64,000 bases of DNA from Alteromonas halophila (GCF_014651815.1 NZ_BMXP01000001.1:592495-656494); one strand, 5' to 3'. Shown: positions 8,972-17,995, numbered from the stretch's first letter. The notes: generated by a model not told the origin, from the letters alone. Numbers and translations: made by a program.

Positions 8972-8995
8972 GGTGAGGCGTGTTATCGCCTCACC
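8972..8995. terminator. Hairpin between convergent genes
   Basis: GGTGAGGCG and CGCCTCACC form a 9-bp stem with a 6-nt loop between the AhpD-like gene (+) and the AGCS symporter gene (-). There is no clear T run, so termination efficiency is uncertain. Confidence 0.55.
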
Positions 8996-8997
8996 GG

Positions 8998-10401
8998 TTA
9001 CCAGATCCCTTTCTCTGTTTTGCCCTGGATCTCACAGTCACCGCGCTTGTATTCGGGGCGTTCACCACGTTGGTGCTTGGTAAAATAATCTTTGCTTATC
9101 GCCACTATCGTGGGCGTTAACCAGATGATGGCAACAATATTAATCACTGTCATCAGCCCCAGTGCCATATCGGCCATAGCCCATACCTCTGGCAGCGCCG
9201 CCTGTGCTCCCCAGAAAATCATGGCCAGATAGCCAACGGTATAGGCCGCACGACCAGGCCGGTTGTCCAGTTTAAAAATATGAAGGTTACTTTCGCCGTA
9301 GGCATAGTTCGCTACGACTGACGTAAAGGCAAACAGGCAAATGGCAGCGGCCACAAAATCACTGCCACCGTCGCCAAGGTGAGAGACCATAGACTCCTGA
9401 GTAAGGCGGATCCCTTCCATTTGATCAGACGACGAACCGCCTGCCAGCAGAATAACAAACGCTGTGGCCGTACATAAAATCATGGTATCCAGAAACACGC
9501 CGAGCATTTGTATGTAACCCTGGGATACCGGGTGATTAGGATTTGGCGTGGCAGCCGCTGCAGCGTGTGGGACTGAGCCTGAACCGGCTTCATTAGAGTA
9601 CAGACCTCGCTGGATCCCGTTTTTAATGGCAGCGCCCAATGCGCCGGCACCGGCCTCCTGTAAACCGAAGGCTGACTGGATAATGTCCATCAGCATACCG
9701 GGTACCGCATCAGCATTCATCAGCGTGATCACCAGTGCGACGGCCACGTAGCCAAAACCCATAAAGGGGACGATGTATTCCGCAAAGCGTGCAATACCGC
9801 GCAGACCACCAACGACAATGAGTGCCGCCAGTACAATGATGACAAGGCCGGACCAGGTCGTCGGGAACTGGTAGGCATTGTTCAGCGCATCGGTAATAGT
9901 ATTGGCCTGAACTGCACTGAATACAAAGCCGTAGCCTAAAAACAGACACAACGAAAAGAGAACTGCCAGCCAGCGCTTATTGAGTCCCTGCTTAATGTAG
10001 TACGCAGGTCCGCCACGAAACTCGCCGCGATCGTCCCGTACTTTATACAGTTGGCCCAGCACGCTCTCAGCGAAGCCTGTCGCCATTCCCAGCAGGGCAA
10101 TCATCCACATCCAGAAAATTGCGCCAGCGCCGCCCAGTGAAATGGCCACCGCCACACCGGCAAGATTTCCGGTGCCAACCCGGGCTGAGAGGCTGGTGCA
10201 CAACGCCTGAAAGGAACTGATCCCGTCTTTCGTCGAGGCAGTGCTGCTCTTCAGCAGGCCGAACATGTGGAAGAAGTGCCTGAATTGTACGCCACCGAGT
10301 CGATAGGTAAACCAGCACCCGCACACAATGAGCATTAGGATAAGTACCTGGCCGTCGCCCCAAAGTACATTATTAATGGCTGAAACTAACTCATTAATCA
10401 C
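8998..10401 (-). CDS. AGCS-family sodium:alanine/glycine symporter
   Basis: An inner-membrane Na+-coupled amino-acid importer of 467 aa with about ten hydrophobic segments. Family signatures include the LSARVGTGNLAGVAVAI stretch near residue 75 and the KNGIQRGLYSNEAGSGSVPH stretch near 265. The start is GTG at 10401 with AAGGA 6 nt upstream. It stands alone between the TetR/AhpD pair and the tRNA operon. Alanine or glycine is the likely substrate by family. Confidence 0.92.
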   Translation of the reverse strand: MINELVSAINNVLWGDGQVLILMLIVCGCWFTYRLGGVQFRHFFHMFGLLKSSTASTKDGISSFQALCTSLSARVGTGNLAGVAVAISLGGAGAIFWMWMIALLGMATGFAESVLGQLYKVRDDRGEFRGGPAYYIKQGLNKRWLAVLFSLCLFLGYGFVFSAVQANTITDALNNAYQFPTTWSGLVIIVLAALIVVGGLRGIARFAEYIVPFMGFGYVAVALVITLMNADAVPGMLMDIIQSAFGLQEAGAGALGAAIKNGIQRGLYSNEAGSGSVPHAAAAATPNPNHPVSQGYIQMLGVFLDTMILCTATAFVILLAGGSSSDQMEGIRLTQESMVSHLGDGGSDFVAAAICLFAFTSVVANYAYGESNLHIFKLDNRPGRAAYTVGYLAMIFWGAQAALPEVWAMADMALGLMTVINIVAIIWLTPTIVAISKDYFTKHQRGERPEYKRGDCEIQGKTEKGIW

Positions 10402-10580
10402 GCTATATCCTTGATTATAATTATGTTTATTGAGCTGTGCGCGCGACTGGGCGCGAGCGCAAAATCCATAGTACCAGTTATGTAGCCGTATGGAAGGCCA
10501 GAAGCTCGAGATTAAGCAGTAAAAACCTGCAACTTACCGTAGTAAGGCGGACTGTGTGCTGTAAGGAAAGCGTCAGAGAC

Positions 10581-10606
10581 AAAAAAACCGGCACTGGGCC
10601 GGTTTA
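10581..10606 (-). terminator. Intrinsic terminator of the tRNA operon
   Basis: On the minus strand AAACCGGC, loop CCAGT, GCCGGTTT is followed by a T run, just after the second tRNA-Gln. A textbook Rho-independent terminator. Confidence 0.88.
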
Positions 10607-10612
10607 TGTATA

Positions 10613-10688
10613 TGGCTGGGGTAGCAGGACTCGAACCTGCGAATGACGGGATCAAAACCCGCTGCCTTACCAACTTGGCTATACCCCA
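10613..10688 (-). tRNA. tRNA-Gln (TTG), copy 1
   Basis: 76 nt including the encoded CCA. The anticodon loop TTTTGAT gives anticodon TTG; the T-loop is TTCGAGT. It is last in the Met-Leu-Gln-Gln operon and identical to the copies at 10728-10803 and 20791-20866. Confidence 0.97.
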
Positions 10689-10727
10689 AGTGGCAACCGC
10701 GTTGAAAACGCAATTACTCTGGAAAAA

Positions 10728-10803
10728 TGGCTGGGGTAGCAGGACTCGAACCTGCGAATGACGGGATCAAAACCCGCTGCCTTACCAACTTGGCTATACC
10801 CCA
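10728..10803 (-). tRNA. tRNA-Gln (TTG), copy 2
   Basis: 76 nt with encoded CCA and anticodon TTG, identical over its full length to the neighbouring copy. 39 nt separate it from copy 1 and 4 nt from tRNA-Leu. Confidence 0.97.
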
Positions 10804-10807
10804 ACGA

Positions 10808-10892
10808 TGGTGCGGAAGGAGAGACTTGAACTCTCACGCCGTGAAGCACTGGAACCTAAATCCAGCGTGTCTACCAATTCCACCACTTCCGC
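10808..10892 (-). tRNA. tRNA-Leu (TAG)
   Basis: 85 nt with a long variable arm and encoded CCA. The anticodon loop TTTAGGT gives TAG. It corresponds in position and order to E. coli leuW in the metT operon. Confidence 0.97.
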
Positions 10893-10896
10893 ATGG

Positions 10897-10937
10897 TTTC
10901 ACACAATAAAAAACCCATAGACTGGGTTAGTGTGAAA
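10897..10937 (-). terminator. Terminator-like hairpin between tRNA-Met and tRNA-Leu
   Basis: On the minus strand AACCCA, loop GTCTA, TGGGTT runs into TTTT(T)A (stem 10912-10917 with 10923-10928). It is nested inside an outer inverted repeat TTTCACAC/GTGTGAAA (10897-10904 and 10930-10937). The inner stem looks like an intrinsic terminator inside a tRNA operon; the outer stem could compete with it or serve as a processing signal. Confidence 0.6.
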
Positions 10938-10938
10938 A

Positions 10939-11015
10939 TGGTGGCTACGGCGAGATTCGAACTTGCGACCCCATCATTATGAGTGATGTGCTCTAACCAG
11001 CTGAGCTACGTAGCC
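10939..11015 (-). tRNA. tRNA-Met (CAT), elongator type
   Basis: 77 nt with encoded CCA. The anticodon loop is CTCATAA, and the body closely matches E. coli metT/metU (GGCTACGTAGCTCAG start). First gene of the operon. Confidence 0.97.
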
Positions 11016-11051
11016 ACTTAATTGTTTACTCCCTCTTGGGAAGTGGCGCGT

Positions 11052-11080
11052 ATTATGCGGATATGCGTTGTCACCGTCAA
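11052..11080 (-). promoter_or_regulatory. Promoter of the tRNA Met-Leu-Gln-Gln operon
   Basis: On the minus strand TTGACG (11075-11080), 17 nt, CATAAT (11052-11057), then a GC-rich discriminator ACGCGCC typical of stringently controlled stable-RNA promoters. It lies about 35 nt ahead of tRNA-Met. Confidence 0.85.
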
Positions 11081-11167
11081 CCCCTTTTTTTACACATTTA
11101 TTTAAGTGGCTAATATATAACCCGCAGGGGCTAAAAACTATGCTTATTGATGCATAAATGCCCGGTT

Positions 11168-12028
11168 TTAATCGTGTTTAGCAGCAATTTCCTCGACTTC
11201 AGTCTGGTAGTAACAAACGTCAATCATCCGCGGTGTGAGTGACGTGTCGTGGTAAAACGGATTAACTAAAGTACGCGAAATTGAGACTTTCTTCTGATAA
11301 TCAGGGTGAGAGGCCTGCTGTACACGAAAACGACGCTGCTCGCTGGCGGCAAGTGAGTCGCCAGTGGTTGCCGAGACAATCAGGCTGTCCGAGCCTGGCG
11401 AGGCGAGTACGCCGCCTGCCTCACGTTCGCCGCGTGGCAGCATTTGCAGGTGCTCCATTCCGGACAAAACCTTACCTATGACTGACATATTTTTATCCAG
11501 GTGGCGCGGTGCCTGGCCAAGGACAATATAAAACTCAGTAGTCGCACTGTCTTTATCATTGTTGCGAGCAAATGCAACGGCGCCCGGACAGTGAAGCAGC
11601 CACTGTTGATTGGCTTTTGTATCGCGTCCAGCAGGGATGCCGTTAATAAATCCGGTTTGCGGGGCATGTACTGCATTGGGCTCAACCAGGAGGAAGGACC
11701 TAGTCACAGGCGATACAAACTCCGCACCAAGGGAGGACTTATCCGGACCATCCTGGCTTTCCATGTTACTCCCCGCCTGGGCGACGAAACCGTCAATGAC
11801 CCTGTAAAAATATTTATCATTGTAGTAACCATTATTCACCAGCGCGGTAAAGCGCGCTTTGTGTGCTGGCGCAATGGCACTACTTAACATGATCACCACC
11901 TCACCGAACCGGGTGTTAAGGTGTACCAGGTCTTCTGGCGGAGGCGTGTACCACTGCGCGTCATTTGTTTCTGAGTAGACAGGCGTAGTCAGCAGGGCAA
12001 GAAGCAGCAATAGGTAACGGTAGGGCAT
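11168..12028 (-). CDS. Periplasmic cyclophilin-type peptidyl-prolyl isomerase
   Basis: A 286-aa protein with signal peptide MPYRYLLLLLALLTTPVYS and one cyclophilin domain (FGEVVIMLSSAIAP, then FYRVIDGFVAQAG, with GAVAFARNNDKDSATTEFYI as the core). ATG at 12028 is chosen because the signal peptide begins there; AAGG lies 9 nt upstream. The C-terminal 80 residues are not a standard part of the domain. The role is probably folding of envelope proteins. Confidence 0.87.
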   Translation of the reverse strand: MPYRYLLLLLALLTTPVYSETNDAQWYTPPPEDLVHLNTRFGEVVIMLSSAIAPAHKARFTALVNNGYYNDKYFYRVIDGFVAQAGSNMESQDGPDKSSLGAEFVSPVTRSFLLVEPNAVHAPQTGFINGIPAGRDTKANQQWLLHCPGAVAFARNNDKDSATTEFYIVLGQAPRHLDKNMSVIGKVLSGMEHLQMLPRGEREAGGVLASPGSDSLIVSATTGDSLAASEQRRFRVQQASHPDYQKKVSISRTLVNPFYHDTSLTPRMIDVCYYQTEVEEIAAKHD

Positions 12029-12206
12029 TGAAACCAGCCTTAAATTTGTCAAGTGAGTGCAATAGGTAATGGTATACGCCGCGAGCGAATCATTGCGATT
12101 TCACGCTACTATGTTATCGGTATCAAAGACACATATAACGTTATGAGCAGACTTTGTGCAATACCAGATGTGTGGGTAAAACGCTCAAATAAGCAGGGGA
12201 ATATAT

Positions 12207-12236
12207 AAAAAAGCCCTGCAGTGATCTGCAGGGCTT
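12207..12236 (-). terminator. Intrinsic terminator of rplY-pth-ychF
   Basis: On the minus strand AAGCCCTGCAG, loop ATCA, CTGCAGGGCTT followed by a T run; an 11-bp perfect stem 20 nt after the ychF stop. Confidence 0.93.
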
Positions 12237-12256
12237 GGTGTAACGTGACTGGCTGA

Positions 12257-13348
12257 CTAAACGTTAAAGCGGAAGTGAATCACGTCGCCGTCTTTGACGA
12301 TGTATTCCTTGCCTTCCAGACGCCATTTACCGGCATCCTTAGCACCCTGTTCACCGTTGAACTCGACGAAGTCGTCATAGCTGACCACTTCGGCGCGGAT
12401 AAAACCTTTTTCAAAATCGGTATGAATTTTACCGGCCGCCTGCGGGGCGGTGGAGCCTTCCGGATAGGTCCAGGCGCGCACTTCTTTAACGCCGGCAGTA
12501 AAATACGTCTGCAGGTTAAGCAGGTTGTAACCGGCACGGATAACGCGGTTCAAGCCAGGCTCTTCCAGCCCCATATCCTGCATGAACTCTTCTTTTTCAT
12601 CGTCATCCAGTTCGGCAATTTCCGACTCAATCGATGCGCAGACCGCAACCACCACAGCATTTTCGCCTTCAGCAATCGCCTTAACTTCATCCAGATAGGG
12701 ATTATCATCAAAGCCGTCTTCGTTAACGTTGGCAATGTACATGGTGGGCTTCAGCGTCAGCATGTTCATGTGCGCGATTGCCGCTTTTTCTTCTTTGGAG
12801 AGTTCCAGAGAGCGCAGCAACTGGCCTTCGTCCAGGTGCGGTTTAATCTTTTGCAGCACTTTTAGTTCGGCTTTGGCATCACCGTCGCCACCTTTAGCGC
12901 GTTTACCGACGCGGATCAGGGCTTTTTCGGTGGTTTCCAGGTCGGCCAGCGCCAGCTCGGTATTGATAACATCAATATCATCCTGCGGGCTCACTTTGCC
13001 AGACACGTGTACAATGTTGTCATTGTTAAAACAACGCACAACATGACCAATAGCATCGGTTTCACGGATGTTAGCCAGGAACTTGTTGCCCAGACCTTCA
13101 CCTTTTGAGGCGCCTTCAACCAGGCCGGCAATATCCACAAACTCCATGGAAGTGGGGATCACTTTCTGTGGATTAACAATGGCCGCAAGCTTGTCCAGAC
13201 GCGTGTCCGGTACCGGTACCACACCGGTATTCGGCTCGATGGTACAGAACGGGAAGTTAGCTGCTTCGATACCTGCTTTGGTCAGTGCATTAAATAGCGT
13301 CGATTTACCCACATTTGGCAGGCCGACGATACCGCATTTAAAACCCAT
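12257..13348 (-). CDS. ychF: Ribosome-binding ATPase YchF (OBG family)
   Basis: A 363-aa OBG-family P-loop ATPase that binds ribosomes and affects oxidative-stress responses. G1 is [11 protein letters not shown] (residues 8-18) and G3 is in the FVDIAGLV segment. The C-terminal TGS domain ends [12 protein letters not shown]. Length equals E. coli YchF. It follows pth, as in many gammaproteobacteria. Confidence 0.97.
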   Translation of the reverse strand: MGFKCGIVGLPNVGKSTLFNALTKAGIEAANFPFCTIEPNTGVVPVPDTRLDKLAAIVNPQKVIPTSMEFVDIAGLVEGASKGEGLGNKFLANIRETDAIGHVVRCFNNDNIVHVSGKVSPQDDIDVINTELALADLETTEKALIRVGKRAKGGDGDAKAELKVLQKIKPHLDEGQLLRSLELSKEEKAAIAHMNMLTLKPTMYIANVNEDGFDDNPYLDEVKAIAEGENAVVVAVCASIESEIAELDDDEKEEFMQDMGLEEPGLNRVIRAGYNLLNLQTYFTAGVKEVRAWTYPEGSTAPQAAGKIHTDFEKGFIRAEVVSYDDFVEFNGEQGAKDAGKWRLEGKEYIVKDGDVIHFRFNV

Positions 13349-13375
13349 GGTGTTGGATCCTTGTCTGGTTGAGTG

Positions 13376-13963
13376 TCAGGCGTCGGCTTTGAAAGAATGC
13401 AGCCGGTTTTGCGCCATTTTAAGATCGTGTTTAAACAGAATACCCGTACAGCGAACCGCCTCATCAATGGCGCTGTCGATAGCCTGCTTTTCGGTTTGCG
13501 ACGGCTTACCCAGTACGTGGCCGGTCACCTTACTTTTATGTCCCGGGTGGTCAATGCCAATGCGCAACCGCAGAAAATTCTTGTTATTACCCAGCTTGCT
13601 CACAATGTCTCTTACACCGTTCTGACTGGAACTGCCGCCAACTTTAAACTTGGCCACGCCTGCCGGGAGATCAAGCTCATCAAAAGCTACCAGGATCTGC
13701 TCGGGCTCAATGCGGTAAAAGTTTGCCATTGCTGCTACTGCCTGACCGCTGCGGTTCATAAAGGTAGTAGGGTAGAGCAAACGGACATCGTGACCGTCGA
13801 TAGTAATACGACCGGTTTTTCCGAAAAACTTTGATTCTGGTTTGAGGTGCGTGTGATGAAAATCGGCTAGCTGGCTAAGATACCAGGCGCCTGCATTGTG
13901 ACGGGTATGTTCATATTCGGGGCCCGGATTACCCAGGCCCACGATAAGACGAATATCAGCCAA
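13376..13963 (-). CDS. pth: Peptidyl-tRNA hydrolase
   Basis: Recycles peptidyl-tRNAs released prematurely from ribosomes. Family signatures are [19 protein letters not shown] (catalytic His near 21), the NRSGQAV Asn region, and the FDELDLP Asp near 95. The start is TTG at 13963, supported by GAGGA 9 nt upstream and alignment with E. coli Pth. It starts 5 bp after the rplY stop, so coupling is likely. Confidence 0.96.
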   Translation of the reverse strand: MADIRLIVGLGNPGPEYEHTRHNAGAWYLSQLADFHHTHLKPESKFFGKTGRITIDGHDVRLLYPTTFMNRSGQAVAAMANFYRIEPEQILVAFDELDLPAGVAKFKVGGSSSQNGVRDIVSKLGNNKNFLRLRIGIDHPGHKSKVTGHVLGKPSQTEKQAIDSAIDEAVRCTGILFKHDLKMAQNRLHSFKADA

Positions 13964-13968
13964 GCTGA

Positions 13969-14646
13969 TTATTCCTCAGTTTTGCCTTCTTCGCCTTCGC
14001 TGTCATCGCCAGAAGCTTCGGTGTCATCAGACCCTTCTTCTTCGTCAACTGCTGGGGCTTTAGGTGCAGGCTTAACTGTGACAACTGCCAGGTCGTGAGT
14101 TTCGTCTTCTTTAGCAAGCTCTACAGACGATACGCCTTTAGGCAGAGTGATGTCTGACAGGTGAAGGGTGTGACCCATTTCGATGTCAGCCATGTCTACT
14201 TCAATGTACTCTGGCAGATCTTTCGGCAGACAGTGAATTTCAATTTCATTCACGTGATGCTCGGCAATGCCGCCGTCATTCTTAATGGCTTCGCACTTCT
14301 CTTCATTGATGAAGTGAAGTGGTACATTAGTGTGAAGCTCTTCGCCTGCGATAACACGCTGAAAGTCAATGTGCGTGATTTTAGGCTTGTACGGGTGACG
14401 CTGCATGTCTTTAACCAGCGCTTCAACTTTCTTGCCGTCGATGTTCAGTGTAAGAACGTGCGAGTAAAACGCTTCGTAATCAGCAGAGTTGTTGATTTTG
14501 TTGTGATCAAAGGTCAGTGCTACCGGCGCTTCTTCACCGCCGTATAGAATACCAGGTACTTTGTCTTCACGACGCAGGCGGCGGCTCGCACCTTTCCCCA
14601 TGTCTGTGCGGACAGTGGCATCCAAGTTATAAATTGATCCAGCCAT
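13969..14646 (-). CDS. rplY: 50S ribosomal protein L25, long CTC form
   Basis: A 5S rRNA-binding large-subunit protein. The N-terminal L25 domain (about 1-95, with [12 protein letters not shown]) is followed by the CTC beta domain (100-190) and a very acidic tail of Glu/Asp/Ser from about 200. The 225-aa length fits the two-domain form rather than the short E. coli protein. First gene of rplY-pth-ychF. Confidence 0.95.
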   Translation of the reverse strand: MAGSIYNLDATVRTDMGKGASRRLRREDKVPGILYGGEEAPVALTFDHNKINNSADYEAFYSHVLTLNIDGKKVEALVKDMQRHPYKPKITHIDFQRVIAGEELHTNVPLHFINEEKCEAIKNDGGIAEHHVNEIEIHCLPKDLPEYIEVDMADIEMGHTLHLSDITLPKGVSSVELAKEDETHDLAVVTVKPAPKAPAVDEEEGSDDTEASGDDSEGEEGKTEE

Positions 14647-14761
14647 GGACTGTCTCCAAATGTTAAGTCATTAAAATTCGTAGATTTTCGCGACCAAAAA
14701 TCTACCGCTACACTGTAATCTGAGGCTCAGCTACAGCGACCCTGAATTTCAAGGGCGGCGA

Positions 14762-14790
14762 ATTCTACCACTGTGTGCATGAGGTTACAA
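14762..14790 (-). promoter_or_regulatory. Sigma-70 promoter of rplY-pth-ychF
   Basis: On the minus strand TTGTAA (14785-14790), 17 nt, TAGAAT (14762-14767), leaving a leader of about 110 nt before the rplY ATG. Nothing else recognisable is in the 14647-14962 gap. Confidence 0.75.
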
Positions 14791-14962
14791 ATGGCCGGCG
14801 TTAAAAATCTGCGAGACGCGCCAGCCACGGCCGGGTCTTAAACCGATGCGACCTGCCGCGTCAGATAGTCAGCTGAACGTATATAGAGCAAAATTCAGGA
14901 AAATGGTGGGTATAACAGGTTAAGGGGACACAATAATTAATAACAAACGTGAAGGAAATAAT

Positions 14963-16330
14963 ATGAAAGCAGCGGTTTTACTGTTAGTCAGTGCTGTTAT
15001 TGCACTGCCCGCATTCGCCGATAAGCAGGCGCTGGTGGGAGGGCGTCTGATCGATGGGTACGGTCATACGCCTGTTCAGGATAGTGTTATTCTCGTGAAT
15101 GACGGCGTGATTGAGCAAGTTGGCACCGTTGAAACGCTTGCTATTCCCGATGATTATGAACAGATCAGTACAGAAGGCATGGATGTGTTGCCGGGACTGT
15201 GGGAAAACCATGCACACCTGATGCTGAACGGCCATGCGGATTACAGTCATTGGCAGCCAACCTACAAAGACCGGCTGGCTGACGAAATCATGCCGGCCAG
15301 TGCTGAGCAGTTACTACTGGCGGGGATCACCAGTGCTCGGGATCTGGGTGCGCCTCTGGAGCCTTCAATAGGACTTAAGCAGGAAATTGCAGATGGTGAG
15401 CGTGCGGGACCAACGCTTTATGTGTCAGGCCCGTTTATTCAGGCCGAGCCGTATCCCGGTACCGATCATTACCGCTGGGGCGTAAAAACCAAAGAAGAGG
15501 CGAGGCAGAAGGTGAATCAACTGGCGGATGCCGGCGTCGATATCATCAAACTGATTGACCAGGACAAAATGCCGGATGGGGTGGCGCATGAAGTTGTTAA
15601 CCAGGCCCACAAGCGAAACCTTAAAGTGGTCGCGCACTCGCATCGTCCTGATGAAATCCGCGTAGGTCTTGATATCGGGGTGGATAACTTTGAACACACC
15701 GGGCTAACGACGTCGCCTGGTTACCCTGACGATATCATAGAAAAACTAAAAGAGCGCACCGCCACAGGGCGGGTTGCCGGTGGTCCGCTTTTTTGGACAC
15801 CCACCATTGAAGGGTTGTGGAACTACAACCTGACGGTGGCGAATCCTGAAAAGCTGGATTCGAGCTGCTGGGAACGTGGCTTAAAAGACGACACCATTGC
15901 AGATATAAAACAGTCACTGGAGGATCCCGGGAAACTGGACTACATGCAGCTTACACCACTGCGTAAACCCACACTTAAACATAAATTCGAACAGTTGCGA
16001 GAGGCGGGCGTCGTGTTACTTGTTGGTACCGACAGTGGTATCCCAACCAAATTTCATTGCCAGAGTACGTGGAATGAACTGGCGCTGTGGGTAGAAGAGT
16101 TCGGCATGGACCCCATGGATACCATTCGCGCGGCAACTTACTGGCCTGCGGTAATGATGGGGGTACAGGACAAAGTGGGAACAATTAAAGCCGGTCAGGT
16201 GGCCGATATTATCGCCGTAAAAGGCGATGTATTGCGGTATATCAATTTGTTACAGGATGTAGATATGGTGATGAAAGGCGGTACGCTGTATAAGTACGAT
16301 GGCGATGTCATAGAGAGCGCGTTACCGTAG
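14963..16330 (+). CDS. Secreted metal-dependent amidohydrolase
   Basis: A 455-aa protein with signal peptide MKAAVLLLVSAVIALPAFA. It belongs to the amidohydrolase superfamily (imidazolonepropionase/prolidase-like): HAHLM metal ligands near 83, the LIDQDKM lysine region near 200, VVAHSH near 222 and GTDSG near 356. GAAGG precedes the ATG. The substrate, possibly a dipeptide or acyl-amino acid, cannot be named from sequence. It sits alone between rplY and yceI and ends at a bidirectional terminator. Confidence 0.88.
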   Translation: MKAAVLLLVSAVIALPAFADKQALVGGRLIDGYGHTPVQDSVILVNDGVIEQVGTVETLAIPDDYEQISTEGMDVLPGLWENHAHLMLNGHADYSHWQPTYKDRLADEIMPASAEQLLLAGITSARDLGAPLEPSIGLKQEIADGERAGPTLYVSGPFIQAEPYPGTDHYRWGVKTKEEARQKVNQLADAGVDIIKLIDQDKMPDGVAHEVVNQAHKRNLKVVAHSHRPDEIRVGLDIGVDNFEHTGLTTSPGYPDDIIEKLKERTATGRVAGGPLFWTPTIEGLWNYNLTVANPEKLDSSCWERGLKDDTIADIKQSLEDPGKLDYMQLTPLRKPTLKHKFEQLREAGVVLLVGTDSGIPTKFHCQSTWNELALWVEEFGMDPMDTIRAATYWPAVMMGVQDKVGTIKAGQVADIIAVKGDVLRYINLLQDVDMVMKGGTLYKYDGDVIESALP

Positions 16331-16348
16331 CGTGAGACTGTCTGAACG

Positions 16349-16375
16349 ATAAAGGTGTGACATGCACACCTTTAT
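16349..16375. terminator. Bidirectional terminator between amidohydrolase and yceI genes
   Basis: ATAAAGGTGTG and CACACCTTTAT form a long A/T-flanked stem, with T-rich tails on both strands, between convergent genes. Confidence 0.85.
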
Positions 16376-16378
16376 TTA

Positions 16379-17002
16379 TCACTGCCTGGCAAATTCAGCT
16401 TCAATTGTCACGGTAACCGCATCGCCGACTGTCGGAATGTGTTTTGTCATTCCCCAGTCAGAGCGATTCAATGTTGTCGTCGCTGAAAATCCCAGCGTGG
16501 GTTTACCGCTTAACGGCTGCAACGCCATGGCACCGTTTAACGTGACATCGAATGTGACTGGTTTAGTAACACCACGCATTGTAAGGTTCCCGGTCATACT
16601 GGCTTGACGTGCCGAATGCATCTCAATGTCGGTGGATTCAAAACGGATAACGGGGTATTGCTTAGCGTTAAACCAGCTATCACTGTTTGCCAGTTCGGCA
16701 TTAAAGTCCGTTTCCTTAGGATGCGGATAGTGCGTTTCGACTGAATTTGCATCTACGGTCGCGGTGACACGGCTCTGCGAAATATCGGCGGGATCAAATG
16801 CAATACTGGCGTCAAACTCGGTAAAAAGTGCGGTGTAGTTCGACAGACCCATGTGCGAAACCTTCCATACAAGACTAGCGTGGGTTTCATCCAGCGTATA
16901 GGTGCCCTCAGGCATATCTGTAAAGTCAGATTTAGCCATAACCCAGCTGATACAGCCTGCCATTACAGATGCACAAAGTAATACAAAAGCCGTTTTTTTC
17001 AT
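16379..17002 (-). CDS. YceI-family lipid-binding protein, periplasmic
   Basis: A 207-aa protein with an N-terminal signal (MKKTAFVLLCASVMAGC); MAGC could act as a lipobox, otherwise cleavage at VMA is possible. The rest is a YceI lipocalin-like barrel: YTLDETHASLVWKVSHMG, the MRGVTKPVTFDVTL block and DWGM motif. ATG 17002 is preferred over GTG 17008. YceI proteins bind polyisoprenoid lipids; the ligand here is unknown. Confidence 0.9.
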   Translation of the reverse strand: MKKTAFVLLCASVMAGCISWVMAKSDFTDMPEGTYTLDETHASLVWKVSHMGLSNYTALFTEFDASIAFDPADISQSRVTATVDANSVETHYPHPKETDFNAELANSDSWFNAKQYPVIRFESTDIEMHSARQASMTGNLTMRGVTKPVTFDVTLNGAMALQPLSGKPTLGFSATTTLNRSDWGMTKHIPTVGDAVTVTIEAEFARQ

Positions 17003-17114
17003 CGTCACACCCGCCCAATAATCAATTACTGTTTATAGTGCGTTTCGCGCCAACCGGATTGAAAATACGCGAACTGAACTGGATAACCGCATAGCCTGAC
17101 TTTCACCATTAAAA

Positions 17115-17501
17115 CTATAAGCGAGAATTAACAGGCTGCCGTAATTCCACCTTAACTTTTTTGGTGAGTTCAGGTGGTAGTACATCAGCAATCGGCAATA
17201 AAAACGTGATTGTTTTTGTGCGGTTTTCTAATTGTATTGTGAGTTTGCGGTGCTCAACGATAAGCGCTTTGACGTCAGCCAGTTTAAAGGTATGCCATAC
17301 CGGGTAGTCATTGATTCTCAACGACCTGTCATTGACAACAATTGGGTAGCGCCCCACTTTAAAGCAATAAAAAGTCAGCGCAATTACCAGAACAGCATCC
17401 AGCAAAAGCCAGAGTGGACGTTGGTCATTCGAAAATAAATTACTCATGCTGCCTAAGATAAAAAGGCTCATTGTGTAATTAAAAAAGAAGAAAAAATTCA
17501 T
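17115..17501 (-). CDS. Small membrane protein of unknown function
   Basis: 128 aa with two N-terminal hydrophobic segments (about 1-22 and 28-48) and a C-terminal domain of alternating beta strands (YPIVVNDRSLRI, ALIVEHRKLTIQLENRTKTI) resembling bacterial PH-like proteins. Its start is preceded by AGAAGG with a short spacer. It lies 73 nt downstream of a 31-aa leader-type peptide gene on the same strand, so they may be co-transcribed. Confidence 0.65.
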   Translation of the reverse strand: MNFFFFFNYTMSLFILGSMSNLFSNDQRPLWLLLDAVLVIALTFYCFKVGRYPIVVNDRSLRINDYPVWHTFKLADVKALIVEHRKLTIQLENRTKTITFLLPIADVLPPELTKKVKVELRQPVNSRL

Positions 17502-17574
17502 AACCTTCTCTGAAAACAGGGGCTGACTATCCCCGCTAAAGGTTGCACTTAGTCATAGCAGAACATAGCGCCAC

Positions 17575-17670
17575 TTATTGATCCGAGTGCCGTAGAGCCC
17601 GTGATAAAACTGCGTCATCAATGCCTGCACCGTTTACATTGCTTAGTTCATCCATGGTTAACGGATTCAT
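17575..17670 (-). CDS. 31-aa peptide with double-glycine-type leader
   Basis: It encodes MNPLTMDELSNVNGA then a 16-residue GIDDAVLSRALRHSDQ. The leader pattern of L and EL, then V, then a GA/GG cleavage site matches bacteriocin/microcin leaders processed by C39-peptidase transporters. A strong AAGGA is 7 nt before ATG. No C39 exporter or modifying enzyme is nearby. The downstream neighbour is a small membrane protein. Function unknown; the leader call is by pattern. Confidence 0.5.
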   Translation of the reverse strand: MNPLTMDELSNVNGAGIDDAVLSRALRHSDQ

Positions 17671-17995
17671 CTTAAGTTCCTTTTATGAAGGGGGTAACGT
17701 CCTGACTACCGCGTTAAATGATGACCTGCTTATCATCGAACATTTGGCAAAAGTTTTCTACTGTTCCAAAAGTCGTAATCAATTAAGACTGTTGTCACTC
17801 AACAGTCCTGACGTGCGCTGTTGCAAGGCAGGTTGTGCACACACTGGTCGTAGCCCTTGGTGAGAAATTACGGGTATATATCGTCCTAATTAGATGCCCT
17901 GTGAAAAATCTGATATATCTGCATGTAGTGGCTAACAGTAGCCAACTCGTAACCCATACAAAGTACAAAGTACAAAGACCAATATCTAACAGTGA
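17671..17995. other. Intergenic region with perfect stem and heptamer repeat
   Basis: No gene is credible here. GACTGTTG and CAACAGTC (17787-17807, 5-nt loop) make a perfect 8-bp inverted repeat upstream of the leader-peptide gene. Three tandem ACAAAG(T/A) heptamers (17958-17978) lie 17 bp before the pseudo-esterase start. Confidence 0.5.

Noticed and set aside
10437-10909. Short plus-strand frames over the tRNA genes
   Set aside because: They read through tRNA-Gln and tRNA-Leu antisense sequence.
12275-13625. Long plus-strand frames antisense to ychF and pth
   Set aside because: The minus strand encodes well-conserved YchF and Pth; the antisense frames arise from codon bias.
15796-15804. 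GACACCCAC inside the amidohydrolase gene
   Set aside because: It encodes a Trp-Thr-Pro-Thr run in frame and has no neighbouring copies, so it is taken as chance rather than a RAYT repeat.
17621-17863. 80-codon plus-strand frame
   Set aside because: It runs antisense over the better-supported 31-aa leader peptide, is not recognisable, and has no ribosome site.
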